Source of the DNA: JANLVI01 sp031363915
GTDB lineage: Bacteria > Vulcanimicrobiota > Vulcanimicrobiia > Vulcanimicrobiales > Vulcanimicrobiaceae
Assembly: GCA_031363915.1 (NCBI GenBank)
Contig: JANLVI010000012.1
Location: forward strand, 1-64,000
Length of the DNA: 64,000 bases
Reading direction: 5' to 3'
Shown here: positions 8,469 to 14,993 of the stretch, piece after piece
Numbering within the stretch: position 1 is the first letter of the stretch
Layout of the letters: each line of letters begins with the position of its first letter
The notes under the pieces: model-generated
What the model was told of the DNA's origin: nothing
What the model saw: only the letters and a program-made list of their open reading frames with translations
Database searches by the model: none
Position numbers and translations under genes: made by a program

Positions 8469-9131
8469 TTACTCGCGTTTACGCGCGAAGGGAAATGCAC
8501 GCGGCTGAACGAGCGTGATCGTCCGTTGCGCGACTCGTAAGAGCCCCACATCGGCGAGGACGCTGAGCTCCTTTGTGAGCGTCTCGCGGCTCGTGCCGAT
8601 CAAATCGGCGAGATCTTTATGCGTGAGGTTGAGCGCGATGCGCAGCGTACCATCAGGTTCTTCTACACCGTGTTCGCCCGCAAGTTTCCCAAGTACGTCG
8701 ACCAGGCGGCCCGGTACGCTTTTACCGGCGAGTTCTGTCAGCTCGTGTTCTGCGCTCGCAAGCCGGCGTGCGATACCGCGAGCAAACGCGTGCGCGACGA
8801 TCGCATCGGATTGCAATAATTTTTCGAACGGCGCGGCGGAAACCGTTGCCACTTCACCTGCCTCGATCCCGATTGCGCTCGTTGCCCGGCGGCGCGCATC
8901 GTTCATCCAGGTGAGCTCGCCGAAAATGTCGCCCGCATTTCGAATGCCGACGATCACCTCGGAGCCGCTCGCTGACATGCGCACGATCTTCACGCGCCCC
9001 CCGATGACGAAGTGCACGCCTTCGGCTACATCGTCGGAGGCGTACAGCGTCTCACTGCGTGCGAATTTGCGCGTCCGCGACCCGGCTAAAATCGCCGCGC
9101 GTTGCTGCTCCGGCAGGTCGCTTAGATTCAT
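8469..9131 (-). CDS. Crp/Fnr-family transcriptional regulator
   Basis: 220 residues with an N-terminal cyclic-nucleotide-binding-like jelly roll (about 15-130, including GGRVKIVRMSASGSEVIVGIRNAGDIFGELTWM) and a C-terminal winged helix (about 145-210, with LTHKDLADLIGTSRETLTKELSVL as the recognition helix-turn-helix). No Fnr-type cysteine cluster is visible, so it is closer to the Crp type; the ligand is unknown. Its start overlaps the stop of the upstream amidohydrolase by 4 bases, so the two are co-transcribed, and it may regulate that operon. Confidence 0.85.
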   Translation of the reverse strand: MNLSDLPEQQRAAILAGSRTRKFARSETLYASDDVAEGVHFVIGGRVKIVRMSASGSEVIVGIRNAGDIFGELTWMNDARRRATSAIGIEAGEVATVSAAPFEKLLQSDAIVAHAFARGIARRLASAEHELTELAGKSVPGRLVDVLGKLAGEHGVEEPDGTLRIALNLTHKDLADLIGTSRETLTKELSVLADVGLLRVAQRTITLVQPRAFPFARKRE

Positions 9132-10720
9132 CCGCCGCCTCGCAGTGCGCGCCCGGGTCGGGCGCTTGTCGCCTCAGCGTCGCGCACGACGGCAGTCCCG
9201 TTCACGAAGACGTCGCGAATTCCGACCGGTCGCGCGCACGGCGTTTCGTAGGTGGCCGTATCGCGCACGGTCTTGGGATCGAACACGACGAGGTCGGCAT
9301 ACGCATTGACTGCGATCGTTCCGCGGTCGCGCAAGCCGAAGATCCGCGCGGGCAGTGAGGTCATCCGACGAATCGCTTCTTCGAGTGCGAAGGTGCGGCG
9401 CTCGCGTACGTAGCGGCCGAACACGCGCGGAAAGCAGCCGTACGTGCGCGGATGCGGCACCCCGCGTGCCGTAATGCCCTCGAACGCGCGTGCCGACGCA
9501 TCGCTCCCGATACACGTAAACTCTGCGCCCATGACCGTTGCGACATCGTCTTCGCTCATGCTGAAGAACGCACACTGTACCTCGAGATCTTCTTCATCGA
9601 GCAGGCGAACCGCGGTGCGGGCGGGCGAGAGTCGCCATTGCTCGGCGATCTCATCGATGCGCATCCCCGCGACCCACGCGTTGCGTTCGGAACCGACGTC
9701 GGTGACCAAAATGTCGTGCCACGTATCGCCCCCTGGGAGACTGCGCTGCAGGTTAAGTGCGAGCATGACGGAGACGGCGATCTCCGGATCGCGCAATCGT
9801 TCGAGCGCCGCTGCGTGTCCGCCGCTGCGAATCGAATCGGGCAAAATAGTCGCGAGCTCGGTCCAACTCGCAACGTACGGGTAGACATCGGTATGCACCG
9901 ACATGCCGCGCGCGCGCGCGCGGTCGATCAGTTCGAGCGAGTGGTGGACCTTGCCCCAATTCTTGCGGCCGGCGGCTTTGTGATGCGAACATTGTACGGC
10001 CACGTCTGCGCCCTCACCAATCGCAAGCGCTTCTTCGACGGCTTCGATCAAGTCATCGCCCTCGTTACGAATATGCGAGGCGTAAAGTGGTTTGCCCGCT
10101 TCGCGTGCCGCGCGCGCACAAGCGATGAGTTCGGCGCGATCCGCGTAGCGCCCGGGTTCGTAAATGAGGCCGCTCGAGACGCCGAGCGCACCTTGCTCGA
10201 CGCTCTCATAGATGAGTCGCGCGAGTGCACGCAGTTCGGGTTCCTCGAGCCGTCGATCGTCTGGACCGCTGATGACCGCACGTGCGCTACCGAGACCAAT
10301 GAGCGTCGCAACGTTGAGCGCGACACCGTTTTTTTCAACGAGATCGAAGAATTCGTGCAAATCGGACCATCCGACGTCGGCGCGATACGTTTTCATCTCC
10401 GCGCGCGCTTTTTCAAGGGCCAGCCCGCCTAGCGGAGCAACCGACGTGCCGCAGTTTCCGCCGATCTCCGATGTGACACCTTGATAAATTTTGCCTAAAG
10501 CACGCCCATCGATGAGCCAAAGTCCATCAGAGTGGGAATGAACGTCGATATAGCCCGGCGAGACGGCCAGTCCCGAACACGCGATTCGCTCGAGAGCATC
10601 GCGCTCGCGAGCGTCACCGATGTGAACGATCCGATCGCCCGCAAGCGCGATATCGGTCACAAACGGTTCACCACCGTTTCCATCATAAATTGTCGCAGAT
10701 TCAAAAATTGTGGTCAGCAA
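9128..10720 (-). CDS. N-acyl-D-amino-acid deacylase / D-aminoacylase-like amidohydrolase
   Basis: 530 residues, the usual length of the D-aminoacylase branch of the amidohydrolase superfamily. These zinc enzymes hydrolyse N-acyl-D-amino acids and related amides or ureas. The N-terminal small beta domain (IYDGNGGEPFVTDIALAGDRIVHIGD) leads into PGYIDVHSHSDG, which provides two metal-ligand histidines. Further His/Asp ligands are plausible at YASHIRNEGD, CSHHKAAG and IGSDASA. The C-terminus returns to the beta domain (GTIAVNAYADLVVFDP). It is cytoplasmic as far as can be seen. The exact substrate cannot be read from the sequence. Confidence 0.82.
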   Translation of the reverse strand: MLTTIFESATIYDGNGGEPFVTDIALAGDRIVHIGDARERDALERIACSGLAVSPGYIDVHSHSDGLWLIDGRALGKIYQGVTSEIGGNCGTSVAPLGGLALEKARAEMKTYRADVGWSDLHEFFDLVEKNGVALNVATLIGLGSARAVISGPDDRRLEEPELRALARLIYESVEQGALGVSSGLIYEPGRYADRAELIACARAAREAGKPLYASHIRNEGDDLIEAVEEALAIGEGADVAVQCSHHKAAGRKNWGKVHHSLELIDRARARGMSVHTDVYPYVASWTELATILPDSIRSGGHAAALERLRDPEIAVSVMLALNLQRSLPGGDTWHDILVTDVGSERNAWVAGMRIDEIAEQWRLSPARTAVRLLDEEDLEVQCAFFSMSEDDVATVMGAEFTCIGSDASARAFEGITARGVPHPRTYGCFPRVFGRYVRERRTFALEEAIRRMTSLPARIFGLRDRGTIAVNAYADLVVFDPKTVRDTATYETPCARPVGIRDVFVNGTAVVRDAEATSARPGRALRGGG

Positions 10721-10744
10721 CCGAGTTTAACCTAGTTCTGCCAG

Positions 10745-10790
10745 GGTACGAACGTACCGATGGCCCGATAGCTCGAAGGGGGTTCGTACC
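10745..10790 (+). promoter_or_regulatory. 9-bp inverted repeat bracketing the ribosome-binding site of the first KGG gene
   Basis: GGTACGAAC (10745-10753) and GTTCGTACC (10782-10790) are perfect reverse complements. The left arm also lies inside a small palindrome, GGTACG-aa-CGTACC (10745-10758). The purine-rich SD-like run GAAGGGGG sits just before the right arm and the start codon is at 10796. It could be a regulator-binding operator or an RNA hairpin that masks the ribosome-binding site. Confidence 0.5.
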
Positions 10791-10795
10791 AAGCC

Positions 10796-11026
10796 ATGTC
10801 AACAGAAGATAAAGCCACAGTCAATACCGGCGGAATGAGTGTTCGCGAAGCCGGCAAGCGCGGCGGAGATCGCGTTAAAGCCAAGTACGGTTCGGAGTTT
10901 TACGAAACGATCGGGCGTAAAGGCGGAGAAGCGACCAAAGAAAAATATGGCGCGTCGTTTTACGAAGAGATCGGCCAAAAAGGTGGCCAAAAGCTGAAAC
11001 GCACGGCCGGAGAGCCTACTAAGTAA
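10796..11026 (+). CDS. KGG-repeat stress protein (GsiB-like), 76 aa
   Basis: A small hydrophilic protein built from repeats of the stress-induced bacterial acidophilic motif (KGG, Pfam PF10685). A GKRGGD half-unit is followed by two copies of roughly K/R-x-KYG-x-x-FYE-x-IG-x-KGG (residues about 28-65). Family members such as Bacillus GsiB accumulate under general stress and are thought to act like hydrophilins in desiccation or osmotic protection. No membrane segment or signal peptide. A second, longer KGG gene starts 3 bases after its stop, forming a two-gene unit. Confidence 0.88.
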   Translation: MSTEDKATVNTGGMSVREAGKRGGDRVKAKYGSEFYETIGRKGGEATKEKYGASFYEEIGQKGGQKLKRTAGEPTK

Positions 11027-11029
11027 CGG

Positions 11030-11419
11030 ATGGCTGAACCGAAGAAACCAGCCACCGCACGCAAGCCAGCCGCAGACGCGGTTGCGGCCCCCGTCAAGGA
11101 TGGCACCGCCAAAGAATCCGGCGGGGAAATGTCGGTACGCGAAGCCGGCAAAAAAGGCGGCGACACGGTCCGCGACCGTTACGGCTCCAGTTTCTACGAA
11201 GAGATTGGCCGCAAGGGTGGACAGGCGACGCGCGAGCGTCACGGCGCCGAGTTCTACGAAGCGATCGGTCAAAAAGGCGGCAGGGTCGTCAAAGAAAAAT
11301 ATGGCGCGAATTTTTACGAACAAATCGGACACAAAGGCGGACAGAAGGTCAAGAAGCTGATCGCCGACGCGAAAAGAAGCGCCGCCGAAGCCGAAGAAAA
11401 AGCCAAGCAAAAAGACTAG
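11030..11419 (+). CDS. KGG-repeat stress protein, 129 aa
   Basis: Second member of the KGG pair. An Ala/Pro/Lys-rich N-terminal third (about 1-38) is followed by a GKKGGD half-unit and three full repeats (YGSSFYEEIGRKGG, HGAEFYEAIGQKGG, YGANFYEQIGHKGG), then a Lys/Ala-rich helical tail. High charge and low complexity point to an intrinsically disordered, hydrophilin-like protein. It probably shares the promoter and the inverted-repeat leader of the preceding gene. Its stop overlaps the stop of the convergent lipoprotein gene by 4 bases. Confidence 0.88.
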   Translation: MAEPKKPATARKPAADAVAAPVKDGTAKESGGEMSVREAGKKGGDTVRDRYGSSFYEEIGRKGGQATRERHGAEFYEAIGQKGGRVVKEKYGANFYEQIGHKGGQKVKKLIADAKRSAAEAEEKAKQKD

Positions 11420-11928
11420 CGGCAAATGCCGCGGCGCACGAGGCGACGGAATTCCGCCGCCATCGCGTGCCGGTCGGCGTTAAAGTCGGGCTGCAGCGTC
11501 ATCACAAGACCGCGCGGGGTCGACCAGATATAGCCGTTTGCGCGCTGGGCGTGCTGCGTGTGGAAGGTGTGTACGTCCGTGCACTCGCCTTCTTTTTGTG
11601 CATTCTCGTACGACGCGAGCGACTGACCGCGTTGCGGCCACTCCGAGAGCGCAAATCGTTTGCCGTTCACCGCATATTCGAGGCCGATGCCCCAATTTTT
11701 CGGATTGTCGCCGCCGAAGAACGCCGGCAGCATCGCAACGTCGACGTAGTCGCGCGACGGTAAATACGGCCGGAAGGCGACCTTGCGGCGCGCCTCATCG
11801 AGCGAGAACGTTTTCCCACGGCTGGCAATAAAAGTCGGCTCGGGTGTCGCCTGGGGAGGAGCGGCTTTCGCCGCGCAGCCGGCGCACGCAAGAATCAGGA
11901 CCGCTGCGAGAAGAGCACGCGCGTTCAT
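11416..11928 (-). CDS. Lipoprotein of unknown function
   Basis: 170 residues starting with a type II signal peptide, MNARALLAAVLILACAGCAA, whose lipobox A-G-C places the acylated Cys at about residue 18. The mature part has a globular segment (DEARRKVAFRPYLP, GIGLEYAVNGKRFALSEWP) reminiscent of DUF4367-type domains, but I cannot assign a family. It follows lptC by 23 bases on the same strand and lies in the lnt-lptC unit, so a role in envelope biogenesis is plausible but unproven. Confidence 0.7.
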   Translation of the reverse strand: MNARALLAAVLILACAGCAAKAAPPQATPEPTFIASRGKTFSLDEARRKVAFRPYLPSRDYVDVAMLPAFFGGDNPKNWGIGLEYAVNGKRFALSEWPQRGQSLASYENAQKEGECTDVHTFHTQHAQRANGYIWSTPRGLVMTLQPDFNADRHAMAAEFRRLVRRGICR

Positions 11929-11951
11929 AATTCGGCTTTTCGGAGCCGAGA

Positions 11952-12494
11952 CTACATCGTCCCGCGGATTTTTCCGAGCTTCGTTTCACCGGTCTTGACG
12001 TTCCAGCTCAGATGGTCGACGTGAAGCACGATGTCGCCCTGGGTGAAGGTACTCGGGTGCGCCAGAACCAGCGTTTGACTGAACGAATTCCATACGGCCG
12101 AGTCGCTCGTAAACGTGCGTATCTTGCCGTTTTCGGGGGCCTTGATCGTCACGGGCCCGGCGAGCGTGAAATCGTTCGAGGCCGTATTAATCGTGGCGTG
12201 TTGGGCCTGGAGGCGGACGGGCGGCTTACCTTTGCGGAAGAGCTTCCCGTCGTGGATGCCATCGAGGTCGGCCGTCACCTGGTCGGTGCTCATGCGGATC
12301 TTATCGTAGTCGAGCGACCAGGAGCGCCCATCGAGCCGGTGTCCCTCGGCTTGGCCGTGCCGGATCGTGGTGGGCTGGAGGCTGGGCGGCGGCGGCGTGT
12401 CGATGCCGGCCTGGTAAATGCCGATTCCAAAGCCGATGGTGACGAGGATTCCGACCGTCCATGCGACCGGCTTGAACCAGCCGGGCAGCTTCAT
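11952..12494 (-). CDS. lptC: LptC-like LPS export protein
   Basis: LptC is a bitopic inner-membrane protein that passes LPS from the LptFGB2 extractor to the periplasmic bridge. The start at 12494 gives MKLPGWFKPVAW followed by one transmembrane helix (VAWTVGILVTIGFGIGIYQA). After it comes a periplasmic beta-jellyroll with repeated short strands (RLDGRSWSLDYDKIRMSTD, LRAQHATINTAS, VTIKAPENGKIRTFTSDSAVWN), as in OstA/LptC folds. The ATG overlaps the lnt stop as ATGA, which supports this start over the longer frame from 12524. About 180 residues, the family norm. Confidence 0.8.
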   Translation of the reverse strand: MKLPGWFKPVAWTVGILVTIGFGIGIYQAGIDTPPPPSLQPTTIRHGQAEGHRLDGRSWSLDYDKIRMSTDQVTADLDGIHDGKLFRKGKPPVRLQAQHATINTASNDFTLAGPVTIKAPENGKIRTFTSDSAVWNSFSQTLVLAHPSTFTQGDIVLHVDHLSWNVKTGETKLGKIRGTM

Positions 12495-13987
12495 GCTCGG
12501 CGCCTCACCAGGAACGGTCCGCATGCCAAAATTAGCATCGCGATACCGATCGGAAGCGGGCCGATGCTGGCGTATGGGCCGGGCTCAGGCACGCCGACGT
12601 CCCCGACGACCACCGTCTGCGTGTTCAGTTCGGAGGCTTGGGTGTAGCGGCCGTTGGGCGCGATGATCCCCGAGATACCCGTCGATGCCGCCCGTAGAAC
12701 CCAGCGGCCCGTCTCGATCGCGCGCAGCGAGGCGATTTGCGCGTGCTGGTAGGGGCCGGCGGATTCGCCGAACCATGCATCGTCAGTTGCTATCGCGAGC
12801 AGTTGCGAGCCGTGCTGCGCTTGATCGACGGCGAGATCGCCGAACACCGACTCCCAACAGATCAGCGGCGAGAACGCGAGGCCATTTGGATCGATAATGC
12901 CACGATCCGTGCCACGTGCGAAATCGGCGATGAGGTCGGTGAACGGCAACCCCCGCAGCGCCGCGCCGCCGGGGAGATATTCGGCGAACGGAACGAGTTG
13001 GCGTTTGCGATAGACCGCAACCGGAGCGCCGCCCGCGCCGTACACCCAGAGTGCGTTGTAATAGGGCGTTGTATCGCCTTGAAATGCGCCGACGACGAGC
13101 ATCGCGCCGAGCGATTTTGCGAGCGCTCCGAATTGCGCGGAAAGTGCCGCATTTTTGGGATTTCCGAGATTCGTTGTGATGACAGTCTCGGGCCAGAGGA
13201 TCAAGCGCACGTGCCGGTTTGCAAGCGTCTGCGTGAGCGCGGTGTAGCGGCCGACGGCGAGTTTGAGGGAGTCTGCAGAGTGTTCGTTCTTGAGTGTCTG
13301 CTTGATGTCGCCTTGCACTGCGGCGACGCGAATCGCCGGCGTCAGAATCGTGCGTGCGGGCCAAGTGAGATTTGCCGTGATGGTTGCGAGGATGCCGATC
13401 CCAAGCACCACGGCAAATGCGCGCACGCGCTCGCGCGAACGATCGAGCATGGCGGCAGCGGCATACGCCGCCGCGACGGCGATCGTAAACGTGAGGCCAT
13501 AGCCGCCGACGAACGCGGCGAGCGGCGCGAGCGGTGTGGCGACGAATGGCGGGGCGATCTGGCCGAAGGGAACACCGAACTCTCCGCTGCTTCGTAGCCA
13601 TTCGAACGCGACGAACGCCGCAGCCCCGGCCAGGGGTGCGAACGGGGCGGCAACGTACCGGACGGCATACGCCGTGACCAATCCCGCAAGCCCGAAGGCG
13701 AGTGCCTCGAGGACCGCCGGTCCGGCTGAGATCAAAAAGGCAAATGGGCCCAGAAAAGCGCCGGCAGTCTCACCAAACCACGAAAAGCACAGCGCGAAAT
13801 ACAAAACGCCGGCGACATAGCCTAGGCCGAAGGCCGCTTTTGGTTTTGCGCGCATCCACACAGCAAAGAGACCAACAAGTGCAACGGGGCCCAGCCAAGC
13901 CGCGTTCAGCTTTGGGAAGGCCGCCGCAAGGGCGAGCGCACACAACAAAACGGCGGCCAGCGGAGCCGCCGCGCGTGAGGGATTCAT
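12491..13987 (-). CDS. lnt: Apolipoprotein N-acyltransferase
   Basis: Transfers the third acyl chain to the N-terminal Cys of lipoproteins. The start at 13987 (MNPSRAAAPL) gives 498 residues, the usual length. The N-terminal half has about six membrane helices and the C-terminal half is a nitrilase-like domain. Catalytic Glu, Lys and Cys are visible as WPETVI (near 263), YRKRQLVPFAEYLP (near 330) and ICWESVFG (near 377). A final membrane helix closes the protein. The open frame continues upstream to 14182, but that part is antisense to the divergent lipoprotein gene and lacks membrane character. Its ATG shares bases with the divergent ATG at 13986. Confidence 0.9.
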   Translation of the reverse strand: MNPSRAAAPLAAVLLCALALAAAFPKLNAAWLGPVALVGLFAVWMRAKPKAAFGLGYVAGVLYFALCFSWFGETAGAFLGPFAFLISAGPAVLEALAFGLAGLVTAYAVRYVAAPFAPLAGAAAFVAFEWLRSSGEFGVPFGQIAPPFVATPLAPLAAFVGGYGLTFTIAVAAAYAAAAMLDRSRERVRAFAVVLGIGILATITANLTWPARTILTPAIRVAAVQGDIKQTLKNEHSADSLKLAVGRYTALTQTLANRHVRLILWPETVITTNLGNPKNAALSAQFGALAKSLGAMLVVGAFQGDTTPYYNALWVYGAGGAPVAVYRKRQLVPFAEYLPGGAALRGLPFTDLIADFARGTDRGIIDPNGLAFSPLICWESVFGDLAVDQAQHGSQLLAIATDDAWFGESAGPYQHAQIASLRAIETGRWVLRAASTGISGIIAPNGRYTQASELNTQTVVVGDVGVPEPGPYASIGPLPIGIAMLILACGPFLVRRRA

Positions 13988-14795
13988 GGTTCGGACACTT
14001 GCTCTGGTCGTCGTCGTCTTCTCACTGATGCTTGCGGCATGCGGCCGCCAAGTAACCGGGCTCAATGGCACCGGGACGACCAACTCGATTCCAAGTGGCC
14101 AGATGCTGATCCGCTTTCGGACGCTCGGTACGCTTGACCTCATCGCCAACCGGTATGTCATCGTGTTCAACACGACCGGCAACGGACAGCAGCCTTATGC
14201 GAACGGCTTTATCACGGGGCTCACCAACTATTCGTTCACGTTCGTTGTGGGCGCAACCGCGGGCCTCGCGCAGTTCCCGCTACTCAACGAGTACTATTTC
14301 CCGCCCGGCTCGCAACAAGCGTCTTCGTTCCCCGTGCCGATCAATTCGCAGCAAGTGCAGTTTAACCCGAATTCAAACGGTAGCGGCACCGAGTTCACGT
14401 TGACGTTCTTGCGGACCGCTCTCCTGTGCGCCCCTGTGGCGAGCGCGTCTCCCGCGCCGTCTCCATCGCCCGCAGCCGGCGCCTCGGCAACGCCGACCCC
14501 CTCGCCCTCGCCGACCGGTACGGGCGCATCGCCGACCCCCTCGCCTTCGCCGGCGAACGGGACGTGCGCGACGCTGGGCGGCCGATCCACGACCTGGAAT
14601 ATCAACTTCATCACGACCGACGCGCAGAGTCTGCCGGTCGACGCGTTCGGTGCTTCGGGCAAAGACGACGTCTCCTTCCAACTGCAAGTCGATACGACGA
14701 CCGCCTTCGACAGGCAGATCCAGCGTGCGACACAGCTGCAGATCAATCCCCAAAGCGCTCAGATCTCCGGCGGCGAAATCATCAACTCGCCGTAG
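13986..14795 (+). CDS. Lipoprotein with Ser/Pro-rich linker
   Basis: 269 residues. MVRTLALVVVVFSLMLAACGR is a type II signal peptide with lipobox L-A-A-C (acylated Cys at about 19). Two globular parts rich in beta strands (about 35-150 and 195-269) are joined by a low-complexity Ser/Pro/Ala/Thr linker (about 155-195: repeats of SPSP, TPSPSP). The family is not recognised. Its initiation codon overlaps that of the divergent lnt, so at least one of the two genes must be expressed from a promoter inside the other. A metallothionein gene follows after 29 bases. Confidence 0.7.
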   Translation: MVRTLALVVVVFSLMLAACGRQVTGLNGTGTTNSIPSGQMLIRFRTLGTLDLIANRYVIVFNTTGNGQQPYANGFITGLTNYSFTFVVGATAGLAQFPLLNEYYFPPGSQQASSFPVPINSQQVQFNPNSNGSGTEFTLTFLRTALLCAPVASASPAPSPSPAAGASATPTPSPSPTGTGASPTPSPSPANGTCATLGGRSTTWNINFITTDAQSLPVDAFGASGKDDVSFQLQVDTTTAFDRQIQRATQLQINPQSAQISGGEIINSP

Positions 14796-14824
14796 CCCGC
14801 AGCGAAAGCGGGTAAGGAGATCGT

Positions 14825-14992
14825 ATGAGCACACACACCCAACCGTGCGAACACGCCGAATGTCACTGCGTCGTCGTGGGGCCCGTCGAGGGCGCATCGT
14901 ACTGCAGCGACGTCTGCCGCGAACGCGATAACCAAAGCGAAGAGATGGAAGTCGGCTGCGAGTGCGGCCATTCACCATGCGATTCGGAGTAG
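14825..14992 (+). CDS. Bacterial metallothionein (SmtA/BmtA-like), 55 aa
   Basis: A short gene, easily missed by length filters. It encodes 55 residues with nine Cys and four His arranged as in bacterial zinc/cadmium metallothioneins: C-E-H-A-E-C-H-C near the start, Y-C-S-D-V-C-R-E in the middle (the GxxYCSxxC zinc-finger element) and C-E-C-G-H-S-P-C at the end. A strong AAGGAGA ribosome-binding site lies 5 bases before the ATG. Family members bind Zn, Cd or Cu in a single cluster. It ends one base before the convergent lptD stop and probably shares a transcript with the lipoprotein gene upstream. Confidence 0.85.
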   Translation: MSTHTQPCEHAECHCVVVGPVEGASYCSDVCRERDNQSEEMEVGCECGHSPCDSE

Positions 14993-14993
14993 C

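Noticed and set aside
12495..12524. Upstream start (12524) for lptC
   Set aside because: The ATG at 12494 overlaps the lnt stop in the usual ATGA arrangement and starts the normal LptC N-terminus.
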